DNA from: Phycisphaerales bacterium
GTDB taxonomy: Bacteria; Planctomycetota; Phycisphaerae; SM23-33
Reading direction: 5' to 3'
Assembly (NCBI GenBank): GCA_018644725.1
Contig: JABGPZ010000038.1
Span: forward strand, 1 to 42,703
DNA: 42,703 bases
Shown here: piece by piece, positions 16,499-24,816 of the stretch
How the letters are laid out: every line of letters starts with the position of its first letter
How positions within the stretch are numbered: the first letter of the stretch is position 1
Notes under the pieces: generated by a model
Database searches by the model: none
Seen by the model: the letters and a program-made list of their open reading frames with translations, nothing else
What the model was told of the DNA's origin: nothing
Program-made: the position numbers and the translations under genes

Positions 16499-17158
16499 AT
16501 GGATTTGGGAGATGAAAAACCCGACAATATCATCATGAATCTCCACAACGCCATTTTGTTGGGCGGGTCCTTCGATCCGGTTCATCGCGGCCACCTCGAA
16601 ATCGCGACGTTTGTTGCCTCCGCTGTCGGGGCCGAGTCGGTCGTGCTGCTCCCCACAGCGTGCAATCCGCTCAAGACTCCGCCCGTCGCGAACGATGCCC
16701 AACGCCTCGCGATGCTCGAGCTCGCCGCCCAGAGCGATCCGCGAATGATCGTCAGCGAGTTTGAACTCCAGCGTGGCGCGAGCTATACCATTGACACCAT
16801 CGAAGCGCTCGAGCGGGACGGCGCATCGGATTTGATGCTCCTGATCGGCGCGGACAATCTCCGCGATCTGTCGCGCTGGCGACGTGTGGAAGACTTGCTG
16901 GCGAAGGTGCGCCTGCTCGTGGCGTGTCGGCCGCCGGATGGATTTGCCCAAGCGAGCGAGGCGGTCAATGCGCTGGAGGGAATGCTTCCCGATGCGCTGG
17001 TGGACAAAGTGCGCACAGGCCTGATCGAAACGCCGCTGATCGATATTTCGTCCACGGCAATCCGCGAGGCCATTGCTCGCGGCGAGCCATGTCAATCCAT
17101 GGTGCCAGCGGGGGTGTGGGACTACATAGAACGCGAAGGGCTGTACCGTTCGTGTTAA
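16499..17158 (+). CDS. nadD: Nicotinate-nucleotide adenylyltransferase
   Basis: Adenylates nicotinate mononucleotide in NAD synthesis. The nucleotidylyltransferase signature [13 protein letters not shown] (HxGH class) and C-terminal ISSTAIRE are clear. The ATG at 16499 is chosen because AGGA lies nine bases upstream; the ATG at 16535, giving [11 protein letters not shown], matches the usual protein start but has no ribosome site. Its stop overlaps that of coaD (a related HxGH enzyme) by four bases in a tail-to-tail arrangement, with no terminator between them. Confidence 0.93.
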   Translation: MDLGDEKPDNIIMNLHNAILLGGSFDPVHRGHLEIATFVASAVGAESVVLLPTACNPLKTPPVANDAQRLAMLELAAQSDPRMIVSEFELQRGASYTIDTIEALERDGASDLMLLIGADNLRDLSRWRRVEDLLAKVRLLVACRPPDGFAQASEAVNALEGMLPDALVDKVRTGLIETPLIDISSTAIREAIARGEPCQSMVPAGVWDYIEREGLYRSC

Positions 17159-17661
17159 CGATTGCGGTCGAATAGCGGGTGGCGAATGTGTTCGACAGCC
17201 ACCTTGGGAACGAGCGGGGAAATGTCGCCGCCCATCGACGCGATTTGCCTCACCAGTGAACTGGAGAGATGCGCGTGGCAGGGGTCGGTGAGCAGAAAGC
17301 ACGTCTCAAATCCACCCAAAGCGCGATTGGCCAGCGCCATTTGCGCTTCGTATTCCATGTCGATCGTGTTGCGTAGGCCGCGGACGATGACCGTCGCGTC
17401 GACCTGTTTGGCAAACTCAATCGTCAAGCCCGAATAACTTTCCACCGATACATTGGGATGGTCGCGGGTGGTGTCTTGAAGGATCTGAATGCGCTGATGG
17501 AGGCTGAGCATCGTTTTTTTGTCGGGGTTGTGGCCGACGGCAACAATGAGGTGCTCGAACAATTCTGCCGCGCGCGTAATGATATCCATATGGCCAAGTG
17601 TGACTGGGTCGAACGTGCCGGGGAACAGGGCGATCTGGTTGGGCTTGGCGTTGTCACTCAT
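17155..17661 (-). CDS. coaD: Phosphopantetheine adenylyltransferase
   Basis: Makes dephospho-CoA from 4'-phosphopantetheine and ATP, the penultimate CoA step. A 168-residue single-domain HxGH nucleotidylyltransferase, the usual size. Motifs: FPGTFDPVTLGHMDII, VRGLRNTIDMEYE and SSSLVRQIA. ATG 17661 has GGAGG seven bases upstream; a longer upstream reading frame is not CoaD-like. A TATACT -10-like box lies at 17679-17684 on this strand. Convergent with nadD, overlapping by four bases. Confidence 0.96.
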   Translation of the reverse strand: MSDNAKPNQIALFPGTFDPVTLGHMDIITRAAELFEHLIVAVGHNPDKKTMLSLHQRIQILQDTTRDHPNVSVESYSGLTIEFAKQVDATVIVRGLRNTIDMEYEAQMALANRALGGFETCFLLTDPCHAHLSSSLVRQIASMGGDISPLVPKVAVEHIRHPLFDRNR

Positions 17662-17715
17662 AAGATACCTCCGCAGGTAGTATAGCACTCTCGGGGGAAG
17701 AAATGAACAAGATTC

Positions 17716-17744
17716 TTGCAAATGTCCCCCCGCGGAGAGATACT
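17716..17744 (+). promoter_or_regulatory. Promoter of the small lipoprotein gene
   Basis: TTGCAA (17716-17721), a 17-base spacer and GATACT (17739-17744), with the ATG 36 bases further on. Confidence 0.5.
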
Positions 17745-17780
17745 GGGGTGGAACGATTCTCGTTTGCACACGGAGACACC

Positions 17781-18086
17781 ATGAAGAAACGATGGATGAC
17801 ATTGCTGCTGTTGATCGCGCTGGGGACGTCGGGCTGCATGACCTATGACGTGACGTTTGTGAACCCCACCAGCGAATCGCTCGCGTTTACGCTCTACGGC
17901 CCGGGCTCGGGTGTGGGCGAGCTTGGCACACTCCCAGGCAATGGAACCTTGCAGGCGCGGATCGTGGTCTCGCCGCTGGATTTGCCGACGACGTATACCT
18001 ATACCGTCGGAACGCGTCACGGTGCGTTTAGCCTCGCGTCGGATAGCAATTCGACGATCCGGCTGACGATTTCGCCGCAGCAGTGA
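17781..18086 (+). CDS. Small lipoprotein, unknown function
   Basis: A 101-residue protein with a type II signal peptide: MKKRW, hydrophobic MTLLLLIALG, then the lipobox-like TSGC. The roughly 80-residue mature part is rich in Thr, Ser and Gly and looks like a small beta-structured domain; I recognise no family. ATG 17781 has GGAG seven bases upstream. It is divergent from coaD and convergent with the APH-fold gene. Export and lipidation are likely; the role is unknown. Confidence 0.75.
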   Translation: MKKRWMTLLLLIALGTSGCMTYDVTFVNPTSESLAFTLYGPGSGVGELGTLPGNGTLQARIVVSPLDLPTTYTYTVGTRHGAFSLASDSNSTIRLTISPQQ

Positions 18087-18094
18087 GTTCTTCG

Positions 18095-19255
18095 TTATTC
18101 GCTTGGCGGCGGGGGTGAATCGACGACTTGTGTCAACCCACTGGCGAGTGAATCGGTGTTCATGGACGATTCTTTTTTGCGCGTCGGAGGTGGCGGGGCG
18201 GTGACGGTGTCGCTGTCGGCCTGGTCGAGAATCCCCGCGAGCTGTTCTTGGTGCTTGAGGATCCATTCGACCTTGCGACGAATCATGGTCAAAAAGACGC
18301 CACCGTCGAATCGGTGGAATTTTCCGGCGGCCGCGATGGGCAGAATGGCTTCGGCGATCATCGCTTCGCACATCAGGAACGGAATTGCGCGCAGCTCGTC
18401 GGTGGTGATCACATTGACCGAATCGTATCCGCGCAGGAAGCGCTGGAAGCGGGTGACTTCGAGCTGGCGAGGCCATTTGCGTGGATCGTCGCCGCCACCC
18501 AGAATCGAAAATTGGAGCGCACCGTTGGCGACATCGATGATGCGCTGGTGCAGCCGGGCGGTGTCATAATCGATCACGGCCGCGACCATCTGTTTGCGGA
18601 AGAGCATGTTGCCCGGGTGCCAGTCGCCGTGGACAATCTGGCGGGGCCATTTCTTCAGCCCCAGGTCGGTCGCTTCCTGGGCCGACTTGCGATAGGCGTT
18701 GGCGAGCACGGTAATGGTCTCGCCAATCGGCGGGTCTTCGCCCGATCCCTTGGGGAGTTTGTCCGCGGCTTTGTGGATCGACTCGAAGATGGTCTTGGCG
18801 TTGTGATAGCTTGCGGTGGGGGGTTCCCAGTCGCCCTGGAAATTTTCGAGCAGCTTGTGATAGAGCCCCAACGCGTGGCCGGATTGCTCGGTACTCTTGG
18901 CCGAGCCGTCGAAGCCACTGCCCTGGATAAACTCCTGCACTTCGTAAATGTGGTCGTTAAAGACCAGCATGGAATTGTTCTCGTCGCACGTGCCCAGAAG
19001 GTGTGGCAGGGGAAAGTTTTGCTCGGCGAGGGCAAGTTGAATCTGATGGGTAAAGGCGACCTTTTGAATTTCTTCCACGCCGCGCTGGCGACGCTTGAAG
19101 AGGTACTTTCCGTTTTGACATTCGACGATGGCTTTGGGGGCGCGGTGGGATCCGCGGGGAAATTCCGCGATGGAATAAATGATCCCAAGATCATAATGAC
19201 TCAGGCCGATGGCGAGTTCTTCGGCTCCGAATGTGGATCGTTTTTTAGGGCCCAT
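18095..19255 (-). CDS. Aminoglycoside phosphotransferase (APH/CotS)-fold kinase
   Basis: A 386-residue protein kinase-like phosphotransferase. The catalytic loop is VHGDWHPGNMLF (H209, D211, N216) and the metal-binding Asp lies in AVIDYDTAR (D229). This fold covers antibiotic, choline, homoserine and other small-molecule kinases; the substrate is not identifiable. The C-terminal 40 residues are a low-complexity Pro/Ser tail (APPPPTRKKESS; DSPPPPSE). ATG 19255 has AAAGGA about seven bases upstream; a TTG at 19258 is the alternative. It follows the GH3-family gene by 27 bases and is probably the last gene of the hydrolase-GH3-kinase operon. Confidence 0.83.
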   Translation of the reverse strand: MGPKKRSTFGAEELAIGLSHYDLGIIYSIAEFPRGSHRAPKAIVECQNGKYLFKRRQRGVEEIQKVAFTHQIQLALAEQNFPLPHLLGTCDENNSMLVFNDHIYEVQEFIQGSGFDGSAKSTEQSGHALGLYHKLLENFQGDWEPPTASYHNAKTIFESIHKAADKLPKGSGEDPPIGETITVLANAYRKSAQEATDLGLKKWPRQIVHGDWHPGNMLFRKQMVAAVIDYDTARLHQRIIDVANGALQFSILGGGDDPRKWPRQLEVTRFQRFLRGYDSVNVITTDELRAIPFLMCEAMIAEAILPIAAAGKFHRFDGGVFLTMIRRKVEWILKHQEQLAGILDQADSDTVTAPPPPTRKKESSMNTDSLASGLTQVVDSPPPPSE

Positions 19256-19282
19256 CAATGAATCCTTTCTTGATCTGCGCGG

Positions 19283-20935
19283 CTAGGCCTTGGCAGTGTC
19301 GTCGTCGGGCATGATTTCGGGTCGCAGATAGTTGGGTTTGTACTGTTCTGCACGCAAGTTCCGTTTGCGGATTTCTTCTTGTTCGAGTTCCGTGAAAGTT
19401 CCCTGCGGCGAGATGTGGACCTGGATTGGCCCGAGGCGATCTGTTTTTCGCTTCGAGTTGTATTCCATGTTGATCAGGCGCAGGTGGTGATCGAAGCAGC
19501 GCGAGAGCGTCGTCGCGGCGATGGGCGAATCGACGTGCAATTCGTAATAGGGCGTGTCGGCGAAATGCCCCTGGAGATAGAATTGGTCGACGTGGAGTTG
19601 CAGGTCGCGGCTGGTGCATTCCATGGCGGTGACGACCTGGTGTTCCGTGAGTTTCTCGCCGGTGATGTTGGCGGTGTGTTTGCCGCGGGAGAGAAATTCG
19701 AACACGGGGGACTGCCCGTAAAAGTCGACCACGCGAATCCGGTCATCGATGTCATAGCGCATCAGAGAGGTGAAATTGCTGAACACGAGGAAATATTCGT
19801 GGCCGACTTCCAGCTCGTGGGCGAGGAGCGTTTCGGGGTTGTCCTTTTCCCGCTGTTCGACGGGGATGAATTCGAGGACGTTGGACAAGATTTCGGCCAC
19901 GCCAGCAGAGGTGTTGTCGCGAATGGGCAGGTTGAAGCGTCCCTCGCTGGCGAGCAGGCCAATGTCGCGAATCGGTGCGCCGCCGGTGAGTTTGCGGAGC
20001 TTGGGAAGATACAGCCCGAGCGTGCCGCCCGTCCAGTTGGCCACAAACGAGAGATCCCACAAACAGCGTGCGGTGAACGTCCCGCTTTCGTCGATGCGGT
20101 CGCGGATCATGTCTGCCCGGCGGGGATTGGCGCGGAAAGCACGCACTTGGTGGGCGAGTGTTTTCGGCAGGTCGCCCGGCGGTGTAAACGTTCCGTTTTC
20201 GAGATCGCTCAGGAGCGGTTCGATCTGGTCGCGGGCGGCCTCGATGAGCTGGATGGTCGTCGAGGGATTGGCTGTGGTGATAAACGCAACATTGCGTTCG
20301 ATGGCGTAGCGGAGAATCGTGTAGAAGCGCGTCTGGATCTCGGGGATTTCAGAGACCCATTGCGGCGTGGGATACATCCGGCGCACGAGGCGCTGTTGGT
20401 TTTGGGCGAGCAGGCCGCTGATGGCACCACAGGGAATTCCCGCAGGCGATGTTTCTTCGTGCATCGTTGAGGTCAGGCTGAGGATCGAGCGGCCAAACGC
20501 GCTCATGTGGTCGCGGATCACACCGATCCCGAACGCGTTCCAGCCCATCTTCATTTGATCGGCGAACGGCTGGGTCACGGGAATGTATTTCGGTGTGCCC
20601 GTGGTTCCCGATGTCATCGAGAACATCAACGGCGGCACTCCATTGGGCATCAACGCTTTAAAATCACCCTCGCGCACTCGGTCGATGTAGGGCCGGTAGT
20701 AGTCGTACGTGGACAGCGGGACGGCCTTGCGAAAATCGTCCATCGTCTTGACCGACAGGAGATTGTGGTCCTTGCCGAACCCGGTTCCAGCGTGCGCCTC
20801 GACGAGTCGTTCGAGGAGTTGCTGCTGAACGTCGCGGGTGTTCTGGTGGGCACGGAGAAATTTACGCCGACAGGTGTTGGCGCGATAGCCCGCAATCAGA
20901 GACACTGGTTTGAGGAAAAATTCACGCAGTCCCAT
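19283..20935 (-). CDS. GH3-family acyl-adenylate / amidotransferase-like enzyme
   Basis: A 550-residue member of the ANL adenylate-forming superfamily resembling plant GH3 auxin-responsive proteins, which conjugate amino acids to carboxylic acids. The nucleotide loop MTSGTTGTPKYIPVT lies near residues 107-121, followed by family-like segments (SEGRFNLP, RYDIDDRIRVVD, GEKLTE). ATG 20935 is preferred: GAGG sits six bases upstream and the start overlaps the hydrolase stop by 14 bases. A longer in-frame start at 21022 would extend into the hydrolase with a non-GH3 Pro/Arg/Thr-rich leader. Between an alpha/beta hydrolase and an APH-fold kinase, it suggests a small acyl-conjugate pathway; the substrates are unknown. 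Confidence 0.87.
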   Translation of the reverse strand: MGLREFFLKPVSLIAGYRANTCRRKFLRAHQNTRDVQQQLLERLVEAHAGTGFGKDHNLLSVKTMDDFRKAVPLSTYDYYRPYIDRVREGDFKALMPNGVPPLMFSMTSGTTGTPKYIPVTQPFADQMKMGWNAFGIGVIRDHMSAFGRSILSLTSTMHEETSPAGIPCGAISGLLAQNQQRLVRRMYPTPQWVSEIPEIQTRFYTILRYAIERNVAFITTANPSTTIQLIEAARDQIEPLLSDLENGTFTPPGDLPKTLAHQVRAFRANPRRADMIRDRIDESGTFTARCLWDLSFVANWTGGTLGLYLPKLRKLTGGAPIRDIGLLASEGRFNLPIRDNTSAGVAEILSNVLEFIPVEQREKDNPETLLAHELEVGHEYFLVFSNFTSLMRYDIDDRIRVVDFYGQSPVFEFLSRGKHTANITGEKLTEHQVVTAMECTSRDLQLHVDQFYLQGHFADTPYYELHVDSPIAATTLSRCFDHHLRLINMEYNSKRKTDRLGPIQVHISPQGTFTELEQEEIRKRNLRAEQYKPNYLRPEIMPDDDTAKA

Positions 20936-21998
20936 GAGCAACCTCGCAGGCAGACGTATTGGGGTCGTCCTCTGGTGAAATGTCGGTCGGGGCGATGTCG
21001 AGACCGGCAAGATGCTTGTCAAAAAACGCGACGGTGCGCAGTGCGTAGCGTTCGGGTTGGGTGGCGACGGCCTGGTTGTGTTTGGCCTTGGGGACGATCC
21101 AGAGATATTTCGGCGATGGGGCCATCTCGTGCAGCGATTCGGTCTGGTCGACGCGGATGTAGCTGTCGCGTTTTCCGTGGATGAAATAGACCGGGCGGGG
21201 CTGCATTTCGCGCAGAGCCTTGGCCACCGACGGGAAGCGTCGTTTGAGGCGCCGCTGGGCGAAGTGGATCAACAGGCGATAGAGAAACCGCCAGTACGGT
21301 TCGGGGTGTTCCTTATAAAGGATCCCGATTTTCGCGAAGAGTTGCCCCCAGCGCTTCATCAGGGAAATCAGCGTGCTTTGGGTATCGAACGCGCCATCAC
21401 AAACGATCGCCTTGATGTCCGAGTCGCTGCTGGCGGCGAGCAGTGCCACGCCCGCGCCGCGGCTGATGCCGAAGACACCCACGCTGGGGTCTTTTCCCTC
21501 GTCGCTGAGGCGGGACCGCATATAGGCACACGCGCCGAGCAGGTCGCCAACCTCTTTGTCACTGGGCCATTGCAACGGGCTGTAGTCTTTGCCGGACGAC
21601 TCGCCGTGAGCGCGATAGTCGAAGGTGAAAATCTGATAGCCCGCATCGAGCAGGGGCTTGGCATAGCGCGCACAGCTCGCGCCATCGGCGTGGAATTCGT
21701 GGCTGAAGAGAATGGTCCCTTTATAGGGTTCCTGCTGACTGCCGAGAAGCGTGCCCTGGAGGCTCGTGCCGTCCCAGCTGCGGAAGCGGATGGTCTCTCC
21801 TTCGATCTCGTCGAAGTCCATGACCTTGCGCGAGAGCGGCGGGTGGGTGTCGCAGAAAATGTTGAGAATGATCCTGACGTAGTAGGCGAGAAAATAGCAT
21901 GTGACACCAACGAGAATCAGGACCGTTGCTGAAATTGCAACCAATGCCCAGTTCCGTGATACCCAATCGCACAGGGTTGCCAGGATGAAAGATTCCAT
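20922..21998 (-). CDS. Membrane-anchored alpha/beta hydrolase
   Basis: A 358-residue protein with an N-terminal transmembrane helix (about residues 18-42) and an alpha/beta hydrolase domain. The nucleophile elbow is GISRG (S179); the other triad members are probably D278 (HGKRDSY) and H307 (KAKHNQ). The HEFHADG segment (about residues 100-106) may form the oxyanion hole. It resembles the BAAT/dienelactone-type hydrolases commonly annotated only by fold. ATG 21998 has GGAG six bases upstream. First gene of the tight hydrolase-GH3-kinase cluster. Confidence 0.85.
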   Translation of the reverse strand: MESFILATLCDWVSRNWALVAISATVLILVGVTCYFLAYYVRIILNIFCDTHPPLSRKVMDFDEIEGETIRFRSWDGTSLQGTLLGSQQEPYKGTILFSHEFHADGASCARYAKPLLDAGYQIFTFDYRAHGESSGKDYSPLQWPSDKEVGDLLGACAYMRSRLSDEGKDPSVGVFGISRGAGVALLAASSDSDIKAIVCDGAFDTQSTLISLMKRWGQLFAKIGILYKEHPEPYWRFLYRLLIHFAQRRLKRRFPSVAKALREMQPRPVYFIHGKRDSYIRVDQTESLHEMAPSPKYLWIVPKAKHNQAVATQPERYALRTVAFFDKHLAGLDIAPTDISPEDDPNTSACEVAHGTA

Positions 21999-22017
21999 TC
22001 GTTCTCCAGAAGAGCGT

Positions 22018-22053
22018 AAAAACAGCCAGAAATCATTTTACAATTCCTGGCTG
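22018..22053 (-). terminator. Terminator of the lepA-yqeY transcript
   Basis: On the minus strand CAGCCAG (22047-22053) pairs with CTGGCTG (22023-22029) around a 17-base loop, followed by TTTTT (22018-22022). The loop is long for an intrinsic terminator but the stem and U-tract fit. Confidence 0.6.
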
Positions 22054-22122
22054 CGATAGGCAAGTAGAGAGTCAGTATTCCTTTATTTTGGTTTTGCGTC
22101 CTTGGTGGGCAAAACCGCTGAA

Positions 22123-22569
22123 CTAGCCGTTGCGGATTTGCGCGACAGCGGCGGCGACGTCTTTGCCGTTGACCGGCGCGCCGGAGGGCTTGAGTGCGCC
22201 CATGGCCATGCCGGTGGCCGGGCCGTCGGCGTTGGCGCCCTGGATGCGATCGATCACACCGGGCTGTTCGCCGAGGAACGTGATGATTTCTTCGACGCTC
22301 CACTGCTTGGGGAGCAGGGCATCGAGGATTTCGTTTTCGCGAGTGAGCTGCTCGTTGCGAGGAGAATCGGGGCAGGCCGCGATGGTCTCGACATTGGCTG
22401 CGAACAGTTTGCGAAGAATGGTCTCGGCCGTCTCTTCCGAGCAGGTCCCTTTGCGGGTTTCTTCCATCTGGATATCGCCGAGGGCGACGCGCAGGACGTT
22501 TTTCTTCACGTCGTCGCGAGCCTTCATGGCGGTCTTGATTTCGGCTTTGAGAGTTTCGATCAGGGACAT
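22123..22569 (-). CDS. yqeY: GatB/YqeY-domain protein
   Basis: A 148-residue YqeY-family protein, related to the tail domain of the GatB amidotransferase subunit that binds tRNA; the role of free-standing YqeY is not settled. Evidence is the MSLIETLKAEIKTAMKARD opening (shown in part), KKNVLRVALGDIQ, and the lysine/glycine-rich end (PATGMAMGALKPSGAPVNGK). ATG 22569 has AAGGAG five bases upstream. It follows lepA and a duplicated lepA tail and is probably in the same transcript. Confidence 0.9.
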   Translation of the reverse strand: MSLIETLKAEIKTAMKARDDVKKNVLRVALGDIQMEETRKGTCSEETAETILRKLFAANVETIAACPDSPRNEQLTRENEILDALLPKQWSVEEIITFLGEQPGVIDRIQGANADGPATGMAMGALKPSGAPVNGKDVAAAVAQIRNG

Positions 22570-22592
22570 GACGTCTCCTTCTATGTAGTTGC

Positions 22593-22624
22593 GGTTATTC
22601 TTCGCCGGATTCCAACACGGCCAT
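22593..22624 (-). repeat. Duplicate of the lepA 3' end
   Basis: A 32-base segment matching 22673-22704 at 31 positions, 80 bases away. It repeats the codons for the last nine LepA residues, MAVLESGEE, and the stop. Confidence 0.9.
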
Positions 22625-22669
22625 TTTTTTGAGATGGCGTGCGACTTCGAAAAAATCCGTGGCGATCAT
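22595..22669 (-). CDS. Possible 24-residue peptide carrying the LepA C-terminal tail
   Basis: An ATG at 22669, five bases after the lepA stop, opens a 24-codon frame with sequence MIATDFFEVARHLKK followed by MAVLESGEE. The last nine residues are exactly the LepA tail. No clear ribosome site precedes it, though coupling from lepA is possible. It may be translated or be only a remnant of a local duplication. Confidence 0.3.
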   Translation of the reverse strand: MIATDFFEVARHLKKMAVLESGEE

Positions 22670-22672
22670 CAA

Positions 22673-22704
22673 GGTTATTCTTCGCCGGATTCCAAGACGG
22701 CCAT
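22673..22704 (-). repeat. lepA 3' end, original of the 32-base repeat
   Basis: Encodes LepA's final MAVLESGEE and the stop. The copy at 22593-22624 differs at one base. Confidence 0.9.
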
Positions 22705-24474
22705 AAATGCCTTCTGCGGAATTTCGACGTTGCCGACCATTTTCATGCGCTTCTTGCCGGCCTTCTGCTTTTCGAGCAGTTTGCGTTTCCGGCTGATGTC
22801 GCCACCGTAGCATTTGGCCGTGACGTTTTTGCGCAGTGCGCGGATGGTTTCGCGCGCGATCACCTTCGTGCCGATGGCGGCCTGGAGGGGGATTTCGAAT
22901 TGGTGACGCGTGATTTCTTTTCGCAGCTTCTGGATCAGCGCCCGCCCACGGATCTGGGCCTTGGAACGGTGAACGATCACGCTCAGCGCGTCGACTGCGG
23001 TGTTGTTCACGAGGATGTCCATCTTGACCAAGTCTTCTTTGAAGTAGCCGATCAACTCGAAGTCCATCGTGCCATAGCCGCGTGTGCCGCTCTTGAGCTT
23101 GTCGTAGAAGTCGTAGATGATTTCGGCGAGCGGAATCTTGTAGGTCAAAATCACGCGGTCGGTCGAAAGGTATTCGGTCTTCTGATAGGTCGCGCGGCGG
23201 TCTTCGCAGAGCTGCATCACATTGCCCACCGAGTCGGCCGGGATGATCAGGTCGCATTTGACAATCGGCTCGCGGATTTCCTCTAGGAAGTTGGCGTCGG
23301 GCAATTCGCCAGCAGCGTCAACCTCTTGAACCGTGCCGTCGTTGAGCAGGACTTCGTAGGGAACGGTCGGCGCGGTCTGAACGACCTCGATATTGAATTC
23401 ACGTTCGAGGCGCTCTTGGACGATCTCCATGTGGAGCATGCCGAGGAACCCGCAGCGGAACCCAAACCCAAGCGCGTCGGAGGTGATCGGAATGTAGGTC
23501 AGCGATGAGTCGTTGAGTTTGAGCTTGTCCAGCGCGTCGCGCATGTCGGGGAACTGCGTCGAGGGGCCTGGGTAGAAGTCGGAATAGACCATCTGCTTGG
23601 GCGGCTCATAGCCGGGCAGGGCATCGGTCGCCGGGTCGCCCGCGAGCGTCACCGTATCGCCGACGTGAATGGTATCAATCGTGCGAATGTGTGCGACGAA
23701 GTAGCCCACCTCGCCGCTGTGGAGTTTGTTGATCTTCGTCTGCTTGGGCATGAACTTACCCATGTCGGCGATGACGTATTCGTCGCGTGTGCCGAGCATC
23801 TTGACTTTGTCGCCAACTTTGAGCGTGCCATCGAACACGCGAAGGTAGACCACCACGCCGCGGTAGTCGTCATATTGGCTATCGAAGATCAGCGCGCGGA
23901 GTTTGCCGTTGGGATCGCCAGCAGGGGGCGGGAGCTTCTCGACGATCGCTTCGAGCATGTTCTCGATGCCTTCGCCAGTTTTGGCCGAGGTGAATACGCA
24001 ATCCTCTGCCGGGATGCAGACGAGATTTTCCACTTCCATCGCCACATCTTCGGGACGGGCAGCGGGCAGGTCGATCTTGTTAATGACGGCCGCGAGGGCC
24101 AGCTCACAATTTTCCGCGAGGTGCGCGTTCGCAACGGTCTGCGCTTCGACTCCCTGCGCGGCGTCAACGACCAGCAGACCGCCTTCACATGCAGCGAGTG
24201 AACGCGAAACCTCATAATGGAAGTCGACGTGCCCGGGGGTGTCGATCACGTTGAGCATGTATTTCTCGCCCTTGTGCTCATATTCCATCGTGACGGCGGA
24301 GGCTTTGATCGTAATGCCGCGCTCGCGTTCGAGGTCCATCGAATCCAGAATCTGGTCCTTGAATTCGCGCTCGGTGATCGAGCCTGCCAGCAACATCATC
24401 CGGTCGGCGAGAGTGCTCTTGCCGTGGTCGATGTGGGCGATAATACTGAAATTGCGGATGTGGCTTTGGTCCAT
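22675..24474 (-). CDS. lepA: Elongation factor 4 (LepA)
   Basis: A ribosome-bound translational GTPase that can back-translocate stalled ribosomes. The 599-residue length is standard. G1 is AHIDHGKS, G2 RERGITI, G3 DTPGH and G4 NKID; the LepA-specific C-terminal region includes GYGTMDFE and CYGGDISRKRKLL. The ATG at 24474 gives the conserved MDQSHIRNFSIIAHIDHG, although no strong ribosome site precedes it. It is divergent from the glutamine synthetase gene across an AT-rich region and is followed by a duplicate of its own 3' end and then yqeY. Confidence 0.97.
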   Translation of the reverse strand: MDQSHIRNFSIIAHIDHGKSTLADRMMLLAGSITEREFKDQILDSMDLERERGITIKASAVTMEYEHKGEKYMLNVIDTPGHVDFHYEVSRSLAACEGGLLVVDAAQGVEAQTVANAHLAENCELALAAVINKIDLPAARPEDVAMEVENLVCIPAEDCVFTSAKTGEGIENMLEAIVEKLPPPAGDPNGKLRALIFDSQYDDYRGVVVYLRVFDGTLKVGDKVKMLGTRDEYVIADMGKFMPKQTKINKLHSGEVGYFVAHIRTIDTIHVGDTVTLAGDPATDALPGYEPPKQMVYSDFYPGPSTQFPDMRDALDKLKLNDSSLTYIPITSDALGFGFRCGFLGMLHMEIVQERLEREFNIEVVQTAPTVPYEVLLNDGTVQEVDAAGELPDANFLEEIREPIVKCDLIIPADSVGNVMQLCEDRRATYQKTEYLSTDRVILTYKIPLAEIIYDFYDKLKSGTRGYGTMDFELIGYFKEDLVKMDILVNNTAVDALSVIVHRSKAQIRGRALIQKLRKEITRHQFEIPLQAAIGTKVIARETIRALRKNVTAKCYGGDISRKRKLLEKQKAGKKRMKMVGNVEIPQKAFMAVLESGEE

Positions 24475-24541
24475 GGAGTTTTGCCGTCGGAATAGAGGTA
24501 GAGTAGGGTAGAAGGGTGGCCGGATCGTGAGATTCGAGCAA

Positions 24542-24569
24542 ATTGTACAGATTATCTACTAATATACAA
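24542..24569 (-). promoter_or_regulatory. Candidate lepA promoter
   Basis: On the minus strand: TTGTAT (24564-24569), a 16-base spacer and TACAAT (24542-24547), about 70 bases before the lepA ATG. Confidence 0.4.
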
Positions 24570-24670
24570 GCAGAATTCCAGTTTCCACTATCTCTTTTGT
24601 ACAATGGGCGCTACAATCTAAACAATCGACAGGAGATTTGCGACAAAATCGACGGAAACAGGAAAAGCGC

Positions 24671-24713
24671 TACAAAAATGTATAAACTGGATGTCATGTA
24701 TTACAAAAGTGTA
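24671..24713. promoter_or_regulatory. Paired TACA-N4-TGTA palindromes
   Basis: TACAAAAATGTA (24671-24682) and TACAAAAGTGTA (24702-24713), 31 bases apart (about three helical turns). They lie about 115-155 bases upstream of the start site predicted from the sigma-54-type promoter, where enhancer sites for sigma-54 activators usually sit. Confidence 0.45.
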
Positions 24714-24800
24714 GTAAAATTCCCTTCCGACAAATCTGTAAAAAATCTGGAATTCCCCATCGCCTTTATTTGCAATGTCTTAAACGATTCCTCTTCTTTT

Positions 24801-24816
24801 TGGCACGGAAAATGCT
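24801..24816 (+). promoter_or_regulatory. Sigma-54 (-24/-12) promoter of the glutamine synthetase gene
   Basis: TGGCACG (24801-24807) and TGCT (24813-24816). The invariant GG (24802-24803) and GC (24814-24815) are separated by exactly ten bases, and only the first T of the -12 TTGC differs from consensus. A TATAAT at 24816-24821 overlaps but lacks a spaced -35 box. The predicted start is near 24826, about 70 bases before the ATG. Confidence 0.65.
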
